This document shows, in pieces, positions 1 to 9,684 of a DNA stretch of 64,000 nucleotides (positions are counted from its first letter, which is position 1; each line of letters begins with the position of its first letter). The notes beneath the pieces are model-generated. The model was not told the origin of the DNA. It did not search any database and saw nothing but the letters and a program-made list of their open reading frames with translations. Source of the DNA: Coprinellus micaceus (lineage: Eukaryota; Basidiomycota; Agaricomycetes; Agaricales; Psathyrellaceae); the NCBI GenBank assembly GCA_951394405.1, contig OX596334.1, forward strand, positions 3,100,001 to 3,164,000, written 5' to 3'. A program made the position numbers and the translations under genes.

Positions 1-497
1 ATCTTGTCACTGCGCTCGAGTACGTGGACGGTCAGTTGGTCGGAGTGCGGAACCGGATGCAGCAGGCCAAAGAAGACGAAGGGAGAAGCAGGGCTGACGT
101 GTTACAAGAGGCGAGTCACTTATCCGCTGGGACGCATAACCCGAATGGCCAGACTAGTGCCTCAATAGTATATCTGCATATTCTGACAAACTTCTCCTTC
201 AGCTTTTCCAAGAGTCCAAGGAACCCGCTAAGGATATATCCCCCTCCTTTTCTGCAACGCCCAGCGGCGTTGGCGCTCATACTTCTCACTCGCAGTTTCG
301 AATCAGTGCAAACAAGGATAGTTCTCTCGTGGGTGGTGTTGGACACCCTGCTGGCTGGGCCGCTCGGAGCATCGAAAAGGAGGAAAAGGCCAACGAAGGC
401 GAAGCGTGGAAGAGCGAAGCGTGAGTCCCCCTTGGTGCCCGGATTCCGTATCTGACTTAGACGCTGCAGTTTCGACGTGGTTCCTCAGAGGAATTAG
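1..497 (+). CDS. 3' end of an unrecognised gene (partial)
   Basis: The gene enters from the left edge and ends at a TAG at 495-497. Exons: <1-110, 203-420 and 470-497, with the first exon read in frame from base 3. The visible part begins with a helical stretch (LEYVDGQLVGVRNRMQ) and continues as a Ser/Ala/Gly-rich tail ending EAFDVVPQRN. The second intron (421-469) is a standard gtgagt..cag intron. The first is best read as a GC-AG intron (GAG|GCGAGT at 111, acceptor at 202), which keeps the helix running into LFQESKEPAK. A weaker GT donor nine bases upstream (base 102) gives the same frame. The conserved-looking C-terminus and smooth frame argue for a real gene. The family cannot be named from this fragment. 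Confidence 0.7.
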
Positions 498-2196
498 AGG
501 TTAGGACAATCTTTCGGAGTCGACCTGCCCGTGATTCTTTGTTTGTGCTCCATAGCAGGGAGATCTGCCCTGCATTCTGTACATATATTCTGTACCTACA
601 TCTGATGTAACGGAAAATGTAGTCTCTGCAAGGACAGGGAGAAAGGTGGCTCCATAAATAGAAGTTCAACTGCCGCATTTGGATGGCCGTCGGCTATCCT
701 ATCGTCCCGATTAAGGGGGAGTGGCTAGGATGCAACCCTCCTCTCTTCTAAAGCCCCTATCGCCCCAAAAGGTTCTGCATGAAGCACCGAGAAGCACGCC
801 TCCAGAATCGACACCGCTGTTAATGGGAAGGTAAACAGGCGATCGACATTCAAGGCCACAATTTTATCCTTTTGTATAAAATTCGTAATGACCATCACAG
901 TTAGAACCCAGACTACGGCGAGGTCTTCGACTCTCTAGAGACAGTCTACGCCAGAGCTTTGGAGGTGAATCCCAGTGGTCTGGCTGTAACTCAGTGGCAA
1001 TACGGCGTTCCCAATCCACGTACTGTGGTTTGGGGCCCAGTGTCACCAATACCGGGAAGTATAACATTCCGCGGCCGATCGCGGCAGCTGGTGTCTATGC
1101 CTTTGTTGGAGCTGTCACGACTCTTGTCATGCAACTCAGAGGCACAACGCATAACCACGTCCATACTTGCTTCCCCTGAGTGTCGAAAGCATGGCCGGAG
1201 CTACTTGCCGTACTCTCTCTCTAAATGACGGTGTAGCATAGATATGGAATTCCGGGCACCATACCCTGCTTCCTCATCTCTTGGTTGGTAGCACATGGAG
1301 GATGGGTTCATAAAGATTTTGTTGAACTAAACACGGTTCTAGTGAGTGTAGTGAGTAAACATCGCGGGCAGGTTCTCCTTGCACGCCTACCCGTCGCATC
1401 GCATCCAGGCCTCCCCTCCCCCCTCTCTTGTCCCGGGCGCTAACCGCGCTGCAAAGCAACACTTGGTCAGGCTGTCACGTACTTCCCCTTTTCATACCAC
1501 TTCACACTCGCATTCTCCTCATCTCTAATCACGGTCCTCTCCTTCAGAGCCAGCACCCCATGCGCCAAAAGCACCCCCGTGTGCACCAAACTAAGAACCG
1601 TTTCCACGGCTGAGATGGCGATATGCGGTAGAGGCACCCAATCCGTCGACATCCAGTTACGAAGGTCCTATTGAAGAATACTGACCAGGGCCATCGCCAT
1701 CGACGCTAACCAAGCGATTGCAAGGGGCGCATGCAAAGTCCGTTCCCTTGGTGCGCCTTGACTTGGGTACGCTGTTCCATCGCGTTGAGGGCAAGGAGCG
1801 CGGCAGAGACCCCGAGGAGTCGTTTGTTAGCGCGAGTTCGAGGGGGAGCGGTCGAAGGGGCGTACCGGTCATTGTGTCTATCATCGAGGGGAATGACTCA
1901 ATGGCGTGTTGATTGTGATCCAGACAGGTTACATTTCGCTGAAAGCCTCCTTGCAGGAAGCGACATAACAGATGAGCATATAAAACGCGGACTCACGGCG
2001 GCGAATGATGTCCGGTGCAGCACCTATGGAACACAACCGCGGCCTGGCTCCCTCATGCCGTTAAGATTACATTGAATAATCGTTACTTACCTCAAAGACT
2101 GAGCGTCCTCGATGTTACTTAGAGCATGAAAGGTCCAAGGGGCAACGGTTTCGATACACAGAAGGGGGGATAAAGGCCGTTGCAGTACAAGTCGCT
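498..2196. other. intergenic stretch without a confident gene
   Basis: No long open frame is supported. The minus strand between 1,467 and 1,900 holds fragments that read like protein, for example a hydrophobic stretch with WVPLPHIAISAVETVLSL at about 1,560-1,640, and splice-like donors and acceptors at 1,940-2,090. They do not join into one frame. This could be a decayed membrane-protein gene. Confidence 0.4.
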
Positions 2197-2464
2197 TCAT
2201 TTCTTGTAGCGCCCCATGTAGATGTCGACGGTGTAGATGGCCAAGCAATCGCGATCTGAATTGACAGAAGTTGGATCAGGGAAAGTTGTGCACCCTTGCA
2301 GACCACAAGTGTGACGATAAATCCCCTTGACGGGACCTGGAACCCCCCAAGGCTCGGATAGGTCAAGGAGCCGGGAATTGTGAGGAGGAATAGCCCTGTC
2401 TAGATAGTGTCAGATGGAAGCCGCCCAGCGATACCGTACGCACTCACCGCACAGGAGCCACCAT
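2197..2464 (-). CDS. candidate small two-exon protein (71 aa)
   Basis: Exons on the minus strand: 2448-2464 and 2197-2395, joined over a 52-bp gtgagt..acag intron. The ATG at 2464 has an in-frame TAG 18 bases upstream. The 71-aa product has no signal peptide and no family I recognise. Its C-terminal part (DCLAIYTVDIYMGRYKK) uses almost only C-ending codons, as the confident genes here do, and this is the main argument for coding. It has three cysteines (HTCGLQGC and RDC). Further exon-like fragments lie downstream on the same strand, so it may also be one piece of a larger, decayed gene. Confidence 0.28.
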
Positions 2465-2978
2465 CTCCGACTGTCCTATCTAATGGCCATGGATGGATGC
2501 CCTGTCCTGGGTCCAACCTGTATCATCTCAACATCGTATATATATATATTCTGACAGTATGTTAGGGAGGTAGACTATCGGTGTATCTATCGTAAATGGG
2601 TTAGATTGGACTTCTTCTATGGATCCATAGTATGAAGGAACAAACTCGATGCACAAAGTTCAATGTGGATGGCCAATGAATAAGAAAGCCAATGAGCATG
2701 TAAGCGGTACTCCTACCACTGAGAGGGAAAAGGTGAAGGGAGGCGGCGCCGGAAAGGATGGGTAGAGACAGGTGCAAGCAACAAGAACATAAGGGGGCAT
2801 CGCTGGAAACAGTTCAGGAAAACATGACACATGTTACGAGGGGGAATAAAGCTAAAGAACGTGGCAAAGGCGATCACAACGATCATTAACGGGAGAACAT
2901 GAACAAAACAAGAGTCGTATCATGCGCACATTAGAAGAAGGGGAATGCAAATACGAGCATAGCAAAGCGGTATATGGT

Positions 2979-4108
2979 TCAGAAGAAAGGATCATCCTCC
3001 ATCTGTGAAGTCTTGGGGGCGGATTTCTTCCTTTCCGCCTTATTCAACTCGGCCGCCAAAGTCACCATCGGTTTCGCGAACTTGGGGGATTTGACGCGAC
3101 CTCTGGTCACTGGCCCTTCGAACTCCGAATCGCTGTCCTCGACATGCTTGGGACTAGGCGTCGATTTAAGCGCCGCGACTTTCTTCCCCTTGCGCCCTTT
3201 GTGAGCTTGCGGGAACAGCAACTTGGGCTTGCATGTTGGGTCGGGCGAGAAATTGGGATCTTCGACCGGAAGCCTCGAGTTAGGGGGCGGAGTCATGGGC
3301 CGGTTCTTCTCGTGATTGTACATCGGATTCTGGTAAACGCGCTTTACGCCCCGGCTGTAGGCGTAAACAGATGAGGCCCGACGGGAGAGTGTGGCTAGGG
3401 GAAATGGACTTACAAAACGTAGGTGACCGTGGGCTTTTCGTAGGCAGGGGTAGGGCTCTCGTGTCTCCGAGTCAAAGCGGACGGACTCTCGACTTCATCA
3501 CCCTCTTCTATAGGAGTAGCGATGAAAGGATTGGACGGGGAGTCGCGTAAAAGTTGGATCGCGGCAGCGGAGCCACCAGCCTTTCGCTTGGACCGACGAA
3601 CTGGGGTCACGGGCAGAGAAACGGTGGCAGCTGGGCTAGGAGTCGCGGGGGCAGGAGCGGCAGGAGCAACCGCAGGTTTCCGGTGCGAAGGCGGGGGAGA
3701 AGCCAACTGCTCAGACGATATACTGCTGGTGGTAGACTGGGGCTTGAAGCGCTGGTAGATGAGCGGTCTTTTGGACCGTGACGCTGATGGCTTTGTGCTT
3801 GAGGGCTTGCTGTTAGATGACTCGCCTGCACCCCAAAACTTGGCCTCTTCATCTTCATCGTCAAGTTTCGCGACATTCAGCCTCCTCTTCTTGCGGCTAC
3901 TAGCAGCCTTGTCATCCTGGACCTGAGGGAGCTCGTCTTTGTCGGATGGAGGATTATCGTCGCTGTCGCTGTCGCACGACCCGCGTGAGCGCCCGCGACC
4001 ACGGCGTCTGTGTGTTCTTGGAGGGGTTGGAGGAAAGGAGTGGAGAGATGCTTGTGAAGCTGATCGTTTGAGAGAGTGTCGAGTGCTGCGGCGAGGGGAG
4101 GCCTCCAT
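2979..4108 (-). CDS. low-complexity charged protein, probably nuclear, conserved C-terminal half
   Basis: Two exons, 3414-4108 and 2979-3354, with a 59-bp gtaagt..acag intron (3355-3413); 356 aa. The start chosen is MEASPRRSTRHSLKRS; a second in-frame ATG lies 15 bases upstream. The N-terminal half is Ser/Arg/Pro-rich with basic clusters that could serve as nuclear localisation signals (RRRGRGRSRG, SRKKRRLN) and an acidic run (KLDDEDEEAKFWG). The centre is Ala/Pro/Ser-rich. The splice joins TYVF to RGVKRVYQNPMYNHEKNRP, a non-repetitive block that looks like the conserved core, and the protein ends in another Lys-rich, acidic tail. No catalytic motif is visible. I do not recognise the family; a nuclear or chromatin-associated role is inferred from composition only. 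Confidence 0.75.
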
Positions 4109-4267
4109 CGTGAACAAGAGCAACCTGTCTCAACCAACAATCCAACTTCACAATGGCCACTCGCCGGACTTTCAAAACACGTGATCGCACTCTGCCCCTA
4201 TCTCATCACCGTTACAACTTGTTACAACTGGGAAACAGCCTTGCTACTTCAATACAATATTCATGGC

Positions 4268-4570
4268 TCAGTACCAAGTAGAGCTGCTCTCACTCGGGCT
4301 CGGTGTCGGCGTGGATCCCCACCCTCCATCCCAGCACGTAGTCGTCCCAGCATCCGAGGATGACTCGCTTCCAGTAGTCCCGACCGTCGTTGGATAGCTA
4401 GTGGAGGCAAACGTCGTCGTGCTAACGGGTTCGTTGGTTGCTGCGTGACAAAGAGGTAAGTGATCTGACAACTTGGTCCGGTTTTTTAAACACGCACAGA
4501 AAAGCCCAGGGGCAGGGAGGGCAGACACAAGGCCAACGAGCAGCGCGCTGCATATTATCTGAGTCTTCAT
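4268..4570 (-). CDS. small secreted Ser/Thr-rich protein
   Basis: The start is MKTQIICSALLVGLVSALPAP, a textbook signal peptide with cleavage expected after LVSA or ALPA. An ATG 48 bases upstream would hide the signal sequence and is rejected. The mature part is Ser/Thr/Gly-rich with a CWDGGW patch and ends in SSSTWY. A 57-bp gtgcgt..cttac..cag intron (4441-4497) is likely; spliced, the protein is 81 aa. The intron is a multiple of three with no stop, so retention gives 100 aa with three extra cysteines and an NRT glycosylation sequon. A TATAAAG lies 59 bp upstream of the ATG. The role is unknown; small secreted wall or effector-like proteins of this type are common in basidiomycetes. Confidence 0.65.
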   Translation of the reverse strand: MKTQIICSALLVGLVSALPAPGLFCACLKNRTKLSDHLPLCHAATNEPVSTTTFASTSYPTTVGTTGSESSSDAGTTTCWDGGWGSTPTPSPSESSSTWY

Positions 4571-4628
4571 CTTGGGGTGTGGCTCGTATTGACGTCGGCT
4601 GCCATACGATAGTTCCACCTTGCCACCT

Positions 4629-4635
4629 CTTTATA
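4629..4635 (-). promoter_or_regulatory. TATA box of the small secreted protein gene
   Basis: The minus strand reads TATAAAG about 59 bp upstream of the ATG at 4570, a normal spacing for a fungal TATA promoter with a short leader. No other perfect TATA box lies between this gene and the next start. Confidence 0.5.
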
Positions 4636-5078
4636 CTGCTGAGCTGGTACCTGCTTGGCCTTCGGCATCTAGTTCAAGCCGCAGCAGATCCGTGAAAATG
4701 ACCAGGACATGGGATGAAATATCCGGCGATGGATCACAAGGCAAGGGAGTGTGCATGAAGGCGTCAGGCGTTCCTCCCACCGTGCTCCTTATCAAAGTCA
4801 AACACTGGGACAGAGAGCACTTCTAATAGCACCCTCGCCTTCCTTGCACTCACCACTGGGGAACTTTCGGCCCTTCAAGGCCAGCACACGTACAATCCAG
4901 GCTGTTCTGCGCGCGAAAATCAGCGAAGTTACAACGCGTTTAATCCGAGTGGTAGCCATCATGTCGAAATCGGATGCCCGTGGTATACAGGATGCAGTGG
5001 GAGAATACATAAGTACAATTGGGATGTTTGGGGTATGAAGGGTATATGCAAAATGTCGTACAGATGATAATCACATAC
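4636..5078. other. intergenic, nothing seen
   Basis: This lies between the end of the ADF-H/PH gene (5079) and the promoter of the secreted-protein gene, both on the minus strand. It should hold the 3' UTR of the first and upstream promoter of the second. No coding signal or repeat is evident. Confidence 0.4.
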
Positions 5079-7152
5079 CTAGAGTCCGGCTGCATGGTTG
5101 ACAAGTCCGAGGAAACGGAACTTGTCTTGCTCGGAATCGGCATACATGGACCAGGCTTGCCTGTCGTCCTGGAACTCTACGACAAAGGAAAATGGAATGG
5201 CCTCGAGTTCTTCGTAACCGTCCTTCCACTCCTTCAGACCGCTGACCTTGCCCCGAAGTTCAACGGTCTCGAGCGTCGCATGGAGGTCCTGATTAAACCC
5301 CTGGTTAGTGAACCGAAAACGGGTGTGGTAAGAGCTACTTACTTTTGGGCTACGATGCAAGTGTAGCGTGTCGCCGATGACACGATAGTATCTCCTCTTC
5401 CAGAAAAGAGAGTCGTGGAATTGAATTGTAACCCATCCCGTCGTAACTGCGGGCTCCTTCGATTTGGCTTGCGCAACGAGCTTTTCGGCCTGCTGAATCT
5501 TTCTTTGCCTCTCCGTCTCCGCCTGTACCCGTGCCTTTTCTGCACGTCGAGCTTCCTCCGCAGCTTCCCTCTCTCGTTCCTTCCTCCATTGTTCCAGCCG
5601 CCGGTGCTCTTCACACCTCCTCTCCCTATCTGCCCTCTTCCGCTCTTCCATTTCCAGCCGCTTCCGAGCTTCCTCTTCCTCTTCTAGCCGCCTCCTTCTC
5701 TCCTTTTCAGAGGCGATGAACCGCAGCTCCTGCTCAAGCCTGAGTTTCCGGTCAATCTCCTCCTCCTCCTCCCGCCTCTTCGCTTCCTCCTTCAATATCC
5801 GCTTCTCCTCCTGGAACCGGCACTCCTCGTCGATGGCCTCCTTCTCTTCCAGTTCTCTCTGCCGTTGAGCCTCCCGTCGCCGTGCCTCACGCTCTTTTGG
5901 GTCAGACAAAGTCGCATCTCTTGCCCATTTACCCCGGAGCGGTAGAGACTTCCACTGTTCAAGAGTGAGATCGCTTTTCTGAGCTTTAGGTGGTGGTGGA
6001 GGCCCTGACAATTGAGTCGAGGCTACGTTGTAGCTATAGTGATCATGCGCATGTGAGATTACGCCTAGCTCAGATAAGCTCCCCGCAGGTGATCCTCGTT
6101 TCTTGGGGCTATATAGTAAGAGGGGTGGTGGGGATCGTCGATCAACTGGCGAGGAGAGCTGGTGGGTCGATTTTGAAGGAAAGAAGTCATCCTTGGGCGG
6201 AATAGGAGGGGGTAGGTCATCATCAACGTCGTGTGTGGCGTAAAGGGTATTGGTCCTCTTCTTTCGTGGTCGCAGCAAGCCTCCAAGCATTCCGGATGGT
6301 TTAGAGTTGGCGAATATTGATGGCATAGGAGGGACGGGGGGAGCTGGCTGGGGAATCGGGTAATGAGGTGCGTACGTCTCCGAAAACGATCTGCGGGTCA
6401 AGTCAAGAGTAATCGGCTTAGGTTTGTTGTGGTGAATCCTATTTCTCGCAGCTTCGCTTGATAAAGAAGCACCCATGGTTGGTGCTCGCCGTAATGGAGG
6501 GGAGGGGGGAGAGTCTGGTGCGAGAATCGCCTTGCGAATCGTGGTCGTCGTTAGTTGCGACGGGTTCTCGATGGTGAGCATCGTGTGTTGTACCTGGGAA
6601 CAATAGGGGAAGGTTACTATGGAGTTTGGCTTCATTGTTCGTATATACCCACATTGAAGGTAGTCCCAACACGTCGTGAGTGGACCAAAGCACGCGCTGT
6701 TCCCATGGCGACCGAAAATGAGGCCTTGTTCACAGAGAATAGGCGCCAGAGCACTGACCTTTTGGCACTGGGGATATCGAGGGAGGTATCAGGCTGACGA
6801 GAGCATACGCTGGATTATCCTTGGCTTGGTCGCAATAGAAGATGACTGAAATCCCTTCCAGGTCGTACAGTGTTGCCTTCAATTGTTCAAGACCATCGGA
6901 GCCGTAGGAGTACAACTCCAAGTTGTCGGGCTGGGCAAAATAAACTTCGGTTAGAATGCATCCCAGTTGAATGGCGCAGACCGTACATTATCGTTGGAAT
7001 AGCGAAGAACCAGCCTAAAGGAAAACCTCAAGTCAGAAACCTGGTGGCGTACAAACATGGTGTACAAACAAATTAGCCGCCACCTACCAATTGAGCTCAT
7101 GACTGAGAATCGCCTCGTATGCGGAGATGGTTATCTCCCGGTTGGCGAACAT
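5079..7152 (-). CDS. ADF/cofilin-homology, coiled-coil and PH domain protein
   Basis: Six exons: 7088-7152, 6987-7014, 6759-6930, 6653-6696, 5343-6593, 5079-5288; 589 aa. Residues 1 to about 125 form an ADF-H (cofilin/drebrin) domain, shown by the order SHELNWLVLRYS, PDNLELYSYGSDGLEQL, YALVSLIPPSISPVPKARAL and TIRKAIL. The pattern is that of actin-binding ADF-H domains of the Abp1/twinfilin type. A Pro/Ser-rich linker with PPPPP stretches follows, then a highly charged Glu/Arg/Lys coiled coil (about 354-480), then a C-terminal PH domain (about 488-589, beginning TTGWVTIQF, with the typical C-terminal helix Trp in RQAWSMY). A role in linking F-actin to membrane phosphoinositides at the cortex is inferred from domains. 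The last intron (54 bp) is in frame and stop-free, so retention would insert 18 aa in a PH loop. Confidence 0.88.
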
Positions 7153-7745
7153 GGGAGAGTGTCAAGCGTCCTAACGCAACTGAGCGAGATGGAAGACAGG
7201 ATGATATCGAATCACGTGGTTCCAGCGGCGCGCTCGCCTTTGCAAGGCGCCCCTGGAGTCTCTAGGAGCTTCTTCAATGCCTTTTGGGCTCTCGTGGATG
7301 GCTATCAAGGGTGCTTGCTTCTTTCTTTCTGTTGCGTTATTGAAACTCGGGGAGAACGGCTCAGCCGACCCCTATCAAACATTAAGCGCCCAGCGGAACC
7401 GGCCCTTGGTGTGGCCATCCTGAGATCTCTCGACGTCGACGGATGGTTAATCGCCCTCCTTTTAAACCGTCTTGAAGCTTAACAAACATACTGGCTGAGC
7501 CCGCTTATTGTACAACGGGAGTTCGTGGCGACAACCCTAGGCCAATCGCCATGTCGATGAGGTACAGTCCACATTCGACTAGGATCGTGGCCATCCGCTA
7601 CCTGTGCAATGGAATAGCTGCGGTAACGTTTATCACCCGTTCGCCATATAGACTGGTTGGGGGTCTAACATTCGACCTACGCCGCTGATTAGGCGCATGA
7701 GGGAAGCTCTCAAAAATATCCAAATATATTGTGTCTTTCCCAGTG
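7153..7745. other. intergenic, nothing seen
   Basis: This should hold the promoter of the ADF-H/PH gene and the 3' UTR of the DUF1295 gene, both on the minus strand. A plus-strand open frame at 7057-7482 overlaps the first exon of the former in antisense and has no protein-like composition, so it is not called. Confidence 0.4.
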
Positions 7746-9358
7746 CTATGCGGTACTCAACAATGCGGCCTGCCCTTCCTTCTCTTCCCTGAACTGATAG
7801 AACGGAAAGTCCATCAACACCGTTCGTTTGATGATGATCGGCAATGATCGGTAAAAAGAGGGGGGCAAGGGGACCAGAATTGACGTGGAGTTCAAGTATT
7901 CCTTATATCTGCCCCATGCCTCCTGCTGCCCCGCTGCGGCCTGCGGCCCATGGGACATCAGGAAGAATTTCTGCGCAGTTGGCTTTTCCGCGGTGGGCAC
8001 TCCTGAGCCAAACATAAGGATCCTGGGGGGGGGGGGGTTATACTGCTTTCAGAGCCGTCACTTCACCGAGGGCCGAAAGGTGTTTGACTCACAGGAACGT
8101 AAATACTGGAGAGACGACGGAGCCTTTCTGTGCTGCTCGAGCACCGGATGGAAGAGTACCATCGGCAGATGGCGAGAGGCATATAACCCAGACACCCCAC
8201 CAACAAAGCAGCCTGTGGCGTTGAGAGTAGTTAGGACGATGATTTGCGCCAATACCATTAAAGGCTGAGGCTTACTCTCCGAAATACGGTGGATGTCGCG
8301 ACCACGCCCACAGTCCTTTCTGAAGAGAAGCCGATCAGGGCTTACTCGCAAATATTATACTGTGAAGGACATACATTCATAGGGTGACCCCTGGGAATGG
8401 CCCCAGTTGATTTGGCTCTATACTGTCGCGAAGTATTCAGCTTTGACGACATGTTGAAGTGGTGGCAGACCTCTACCTTTTGCGCGTCCGCAATCGACTC
8501 GATGAGGAAACCGACTGCCCATAAGGCGACCCCAGCAATATCGTGAGCTGTTCCAAAAGCTGGGTTCGACCCACCAAGGGACGGATCGGATACGGCAGGA
8601 GAATTCAGGATCGTAGTCGGGAGGGAGACCGTCCAAACCCACAGAATTTGCCCTATATTCGCGGGGCATGGGCATTCCAGGTGACGTCAAGACGGAATTT
8701 TCACCCACCGACCCAGAAAGCTGACCGAAAAGTGGAACATAAGGGGCCGCAAACATCGAGATGAAGGGAGGACACGAACCTAAAAATTTCCAGAAGTGGG
8801 AACGAATGTCGTCGAAGCGAGCATCCTTCCCCGTTTTGAGGACGCGAAAGAGGAGGAACCCTATACCACCCAAGGGCATCAATAAAACTCGCCAAATACA
8901 AACCTGGGGCGCCCCGGATATTCACCTGCTATTCGGCAGGCCCATACCATTACCAGTGCACTGGCCACTGAGTCGACGCGAGGATTGCGGTTAGGTAACG
9001 CGTATTCTGAATATAGGCTGTCTCCACGGACCGGTGTTGCGTGCATAAAACGTATTTCCGATACAGAGCGTAAGAACAGCTGCCCTCAGAAGCGCACCAT
9101 CAGCCTGGCCTCCTGAGGTCGTGCAATGCAACCCCTCAAGGCCTCACCAAGCAACAAGAAATTCGAGCCTAGCAATGCCGCGAATTAGAGATTGTGCTTC
9201 TTTTTGGTGATCGTGATTGTATTCGCACCTCCAGTAAAGTCAGTAATTTTGTCGAATTTGAACGTCCAAGCGATCGCAAATCCAACTAGTTGGTAGCACG
9301 CGGTGACCAGAATGGTGATGCCGAGGTAATATTTGTCCAGCGCGTGGACTGGACCCAT
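7746..9358 (-). CDS. DUF1295 / steroid 5-alpha-reductase-like membrane protein
   Basis: Ten exons: 9229-9358, 9032-9112, 8926-8967, 8780-8860, 8709-8720, 8477-8652, 8375-8422, 8276-8319, 8093-8212, 7746-8022; 336 aa. It starts MGPVHALDKYYLGITILV and carries the family hallmarks FLLFRVLKTGKDARFDDIR, FWVGQILWVWTVSLP, GGSNPAFGTAHDIAGV, GFLIESIADAQKYR and GLWAWSRHPPYFGE. These define DUF1295 (PF06966), polytopic membrane proteins related to steroid 5-alpha reductases and ICMT-type enzymes. Substrate is unknown; an ER lipid or sterol role is inference. The fifth exon is only 12 nt, supported by frame on both sides. The acceptor of the last exon follows a run of 13 C residues. The exon 1-2 junction (intron about 116 bp) is the least certain. 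Confidence 0.85.
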
Positions 9359-9684
9359 TGTTTCGTGGGTGGCCGCGACAGAGGAGTGGGAAAAGGAGGG
9401 ATGGGATGTCAGGAGGGCGGTGGCAACATTTAAAGCTGGACGTACGGTACTACTTAGAATTTATAGGGACCGACCGATGCTCGAGGTTGGTGGTCGCGCC
9501 ACATCGAAGTCAAGCGCACATGACATCGACAAGATGTATTTCGGGGAAGCTCTATACAATATCTATACGGTCAGGGAAGAAACAAGCAATGTCCTCAGCA
9601 AAGCGAAATAGATAGATAGCTCTCTAGATTACTGGGCTCTATACGCGCCAGGGCTATTATGGATAACGGAACGCACAATGGTGT
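9359..9684. other. intergenic promoter of the DUF1295 gene
   Basis: A 326-bp gap between the stop of the serine dehydratase gene (9685) and the ATG of the DUF1295 gene (9358), both transcribed leftwards. No recognisable TATA box or repeat was seen. Confidence 0.35.

Noticed and set aside
7057..7482. A 141-codon plus-strand frame
   Set aside because: It overlaps the first exon and promoter of the ADF-H/PH gene in antisense and has no recognisable pattern.
9229..9358. An apparent frameshift in the first exon of the DUF1295 gene
   Set aside because: Re-reading the junction at 9300/9301 base by base gives GTC ACC GCG TGC TAC in one frame; the break was a transcription error in my working, and the exon is intact.
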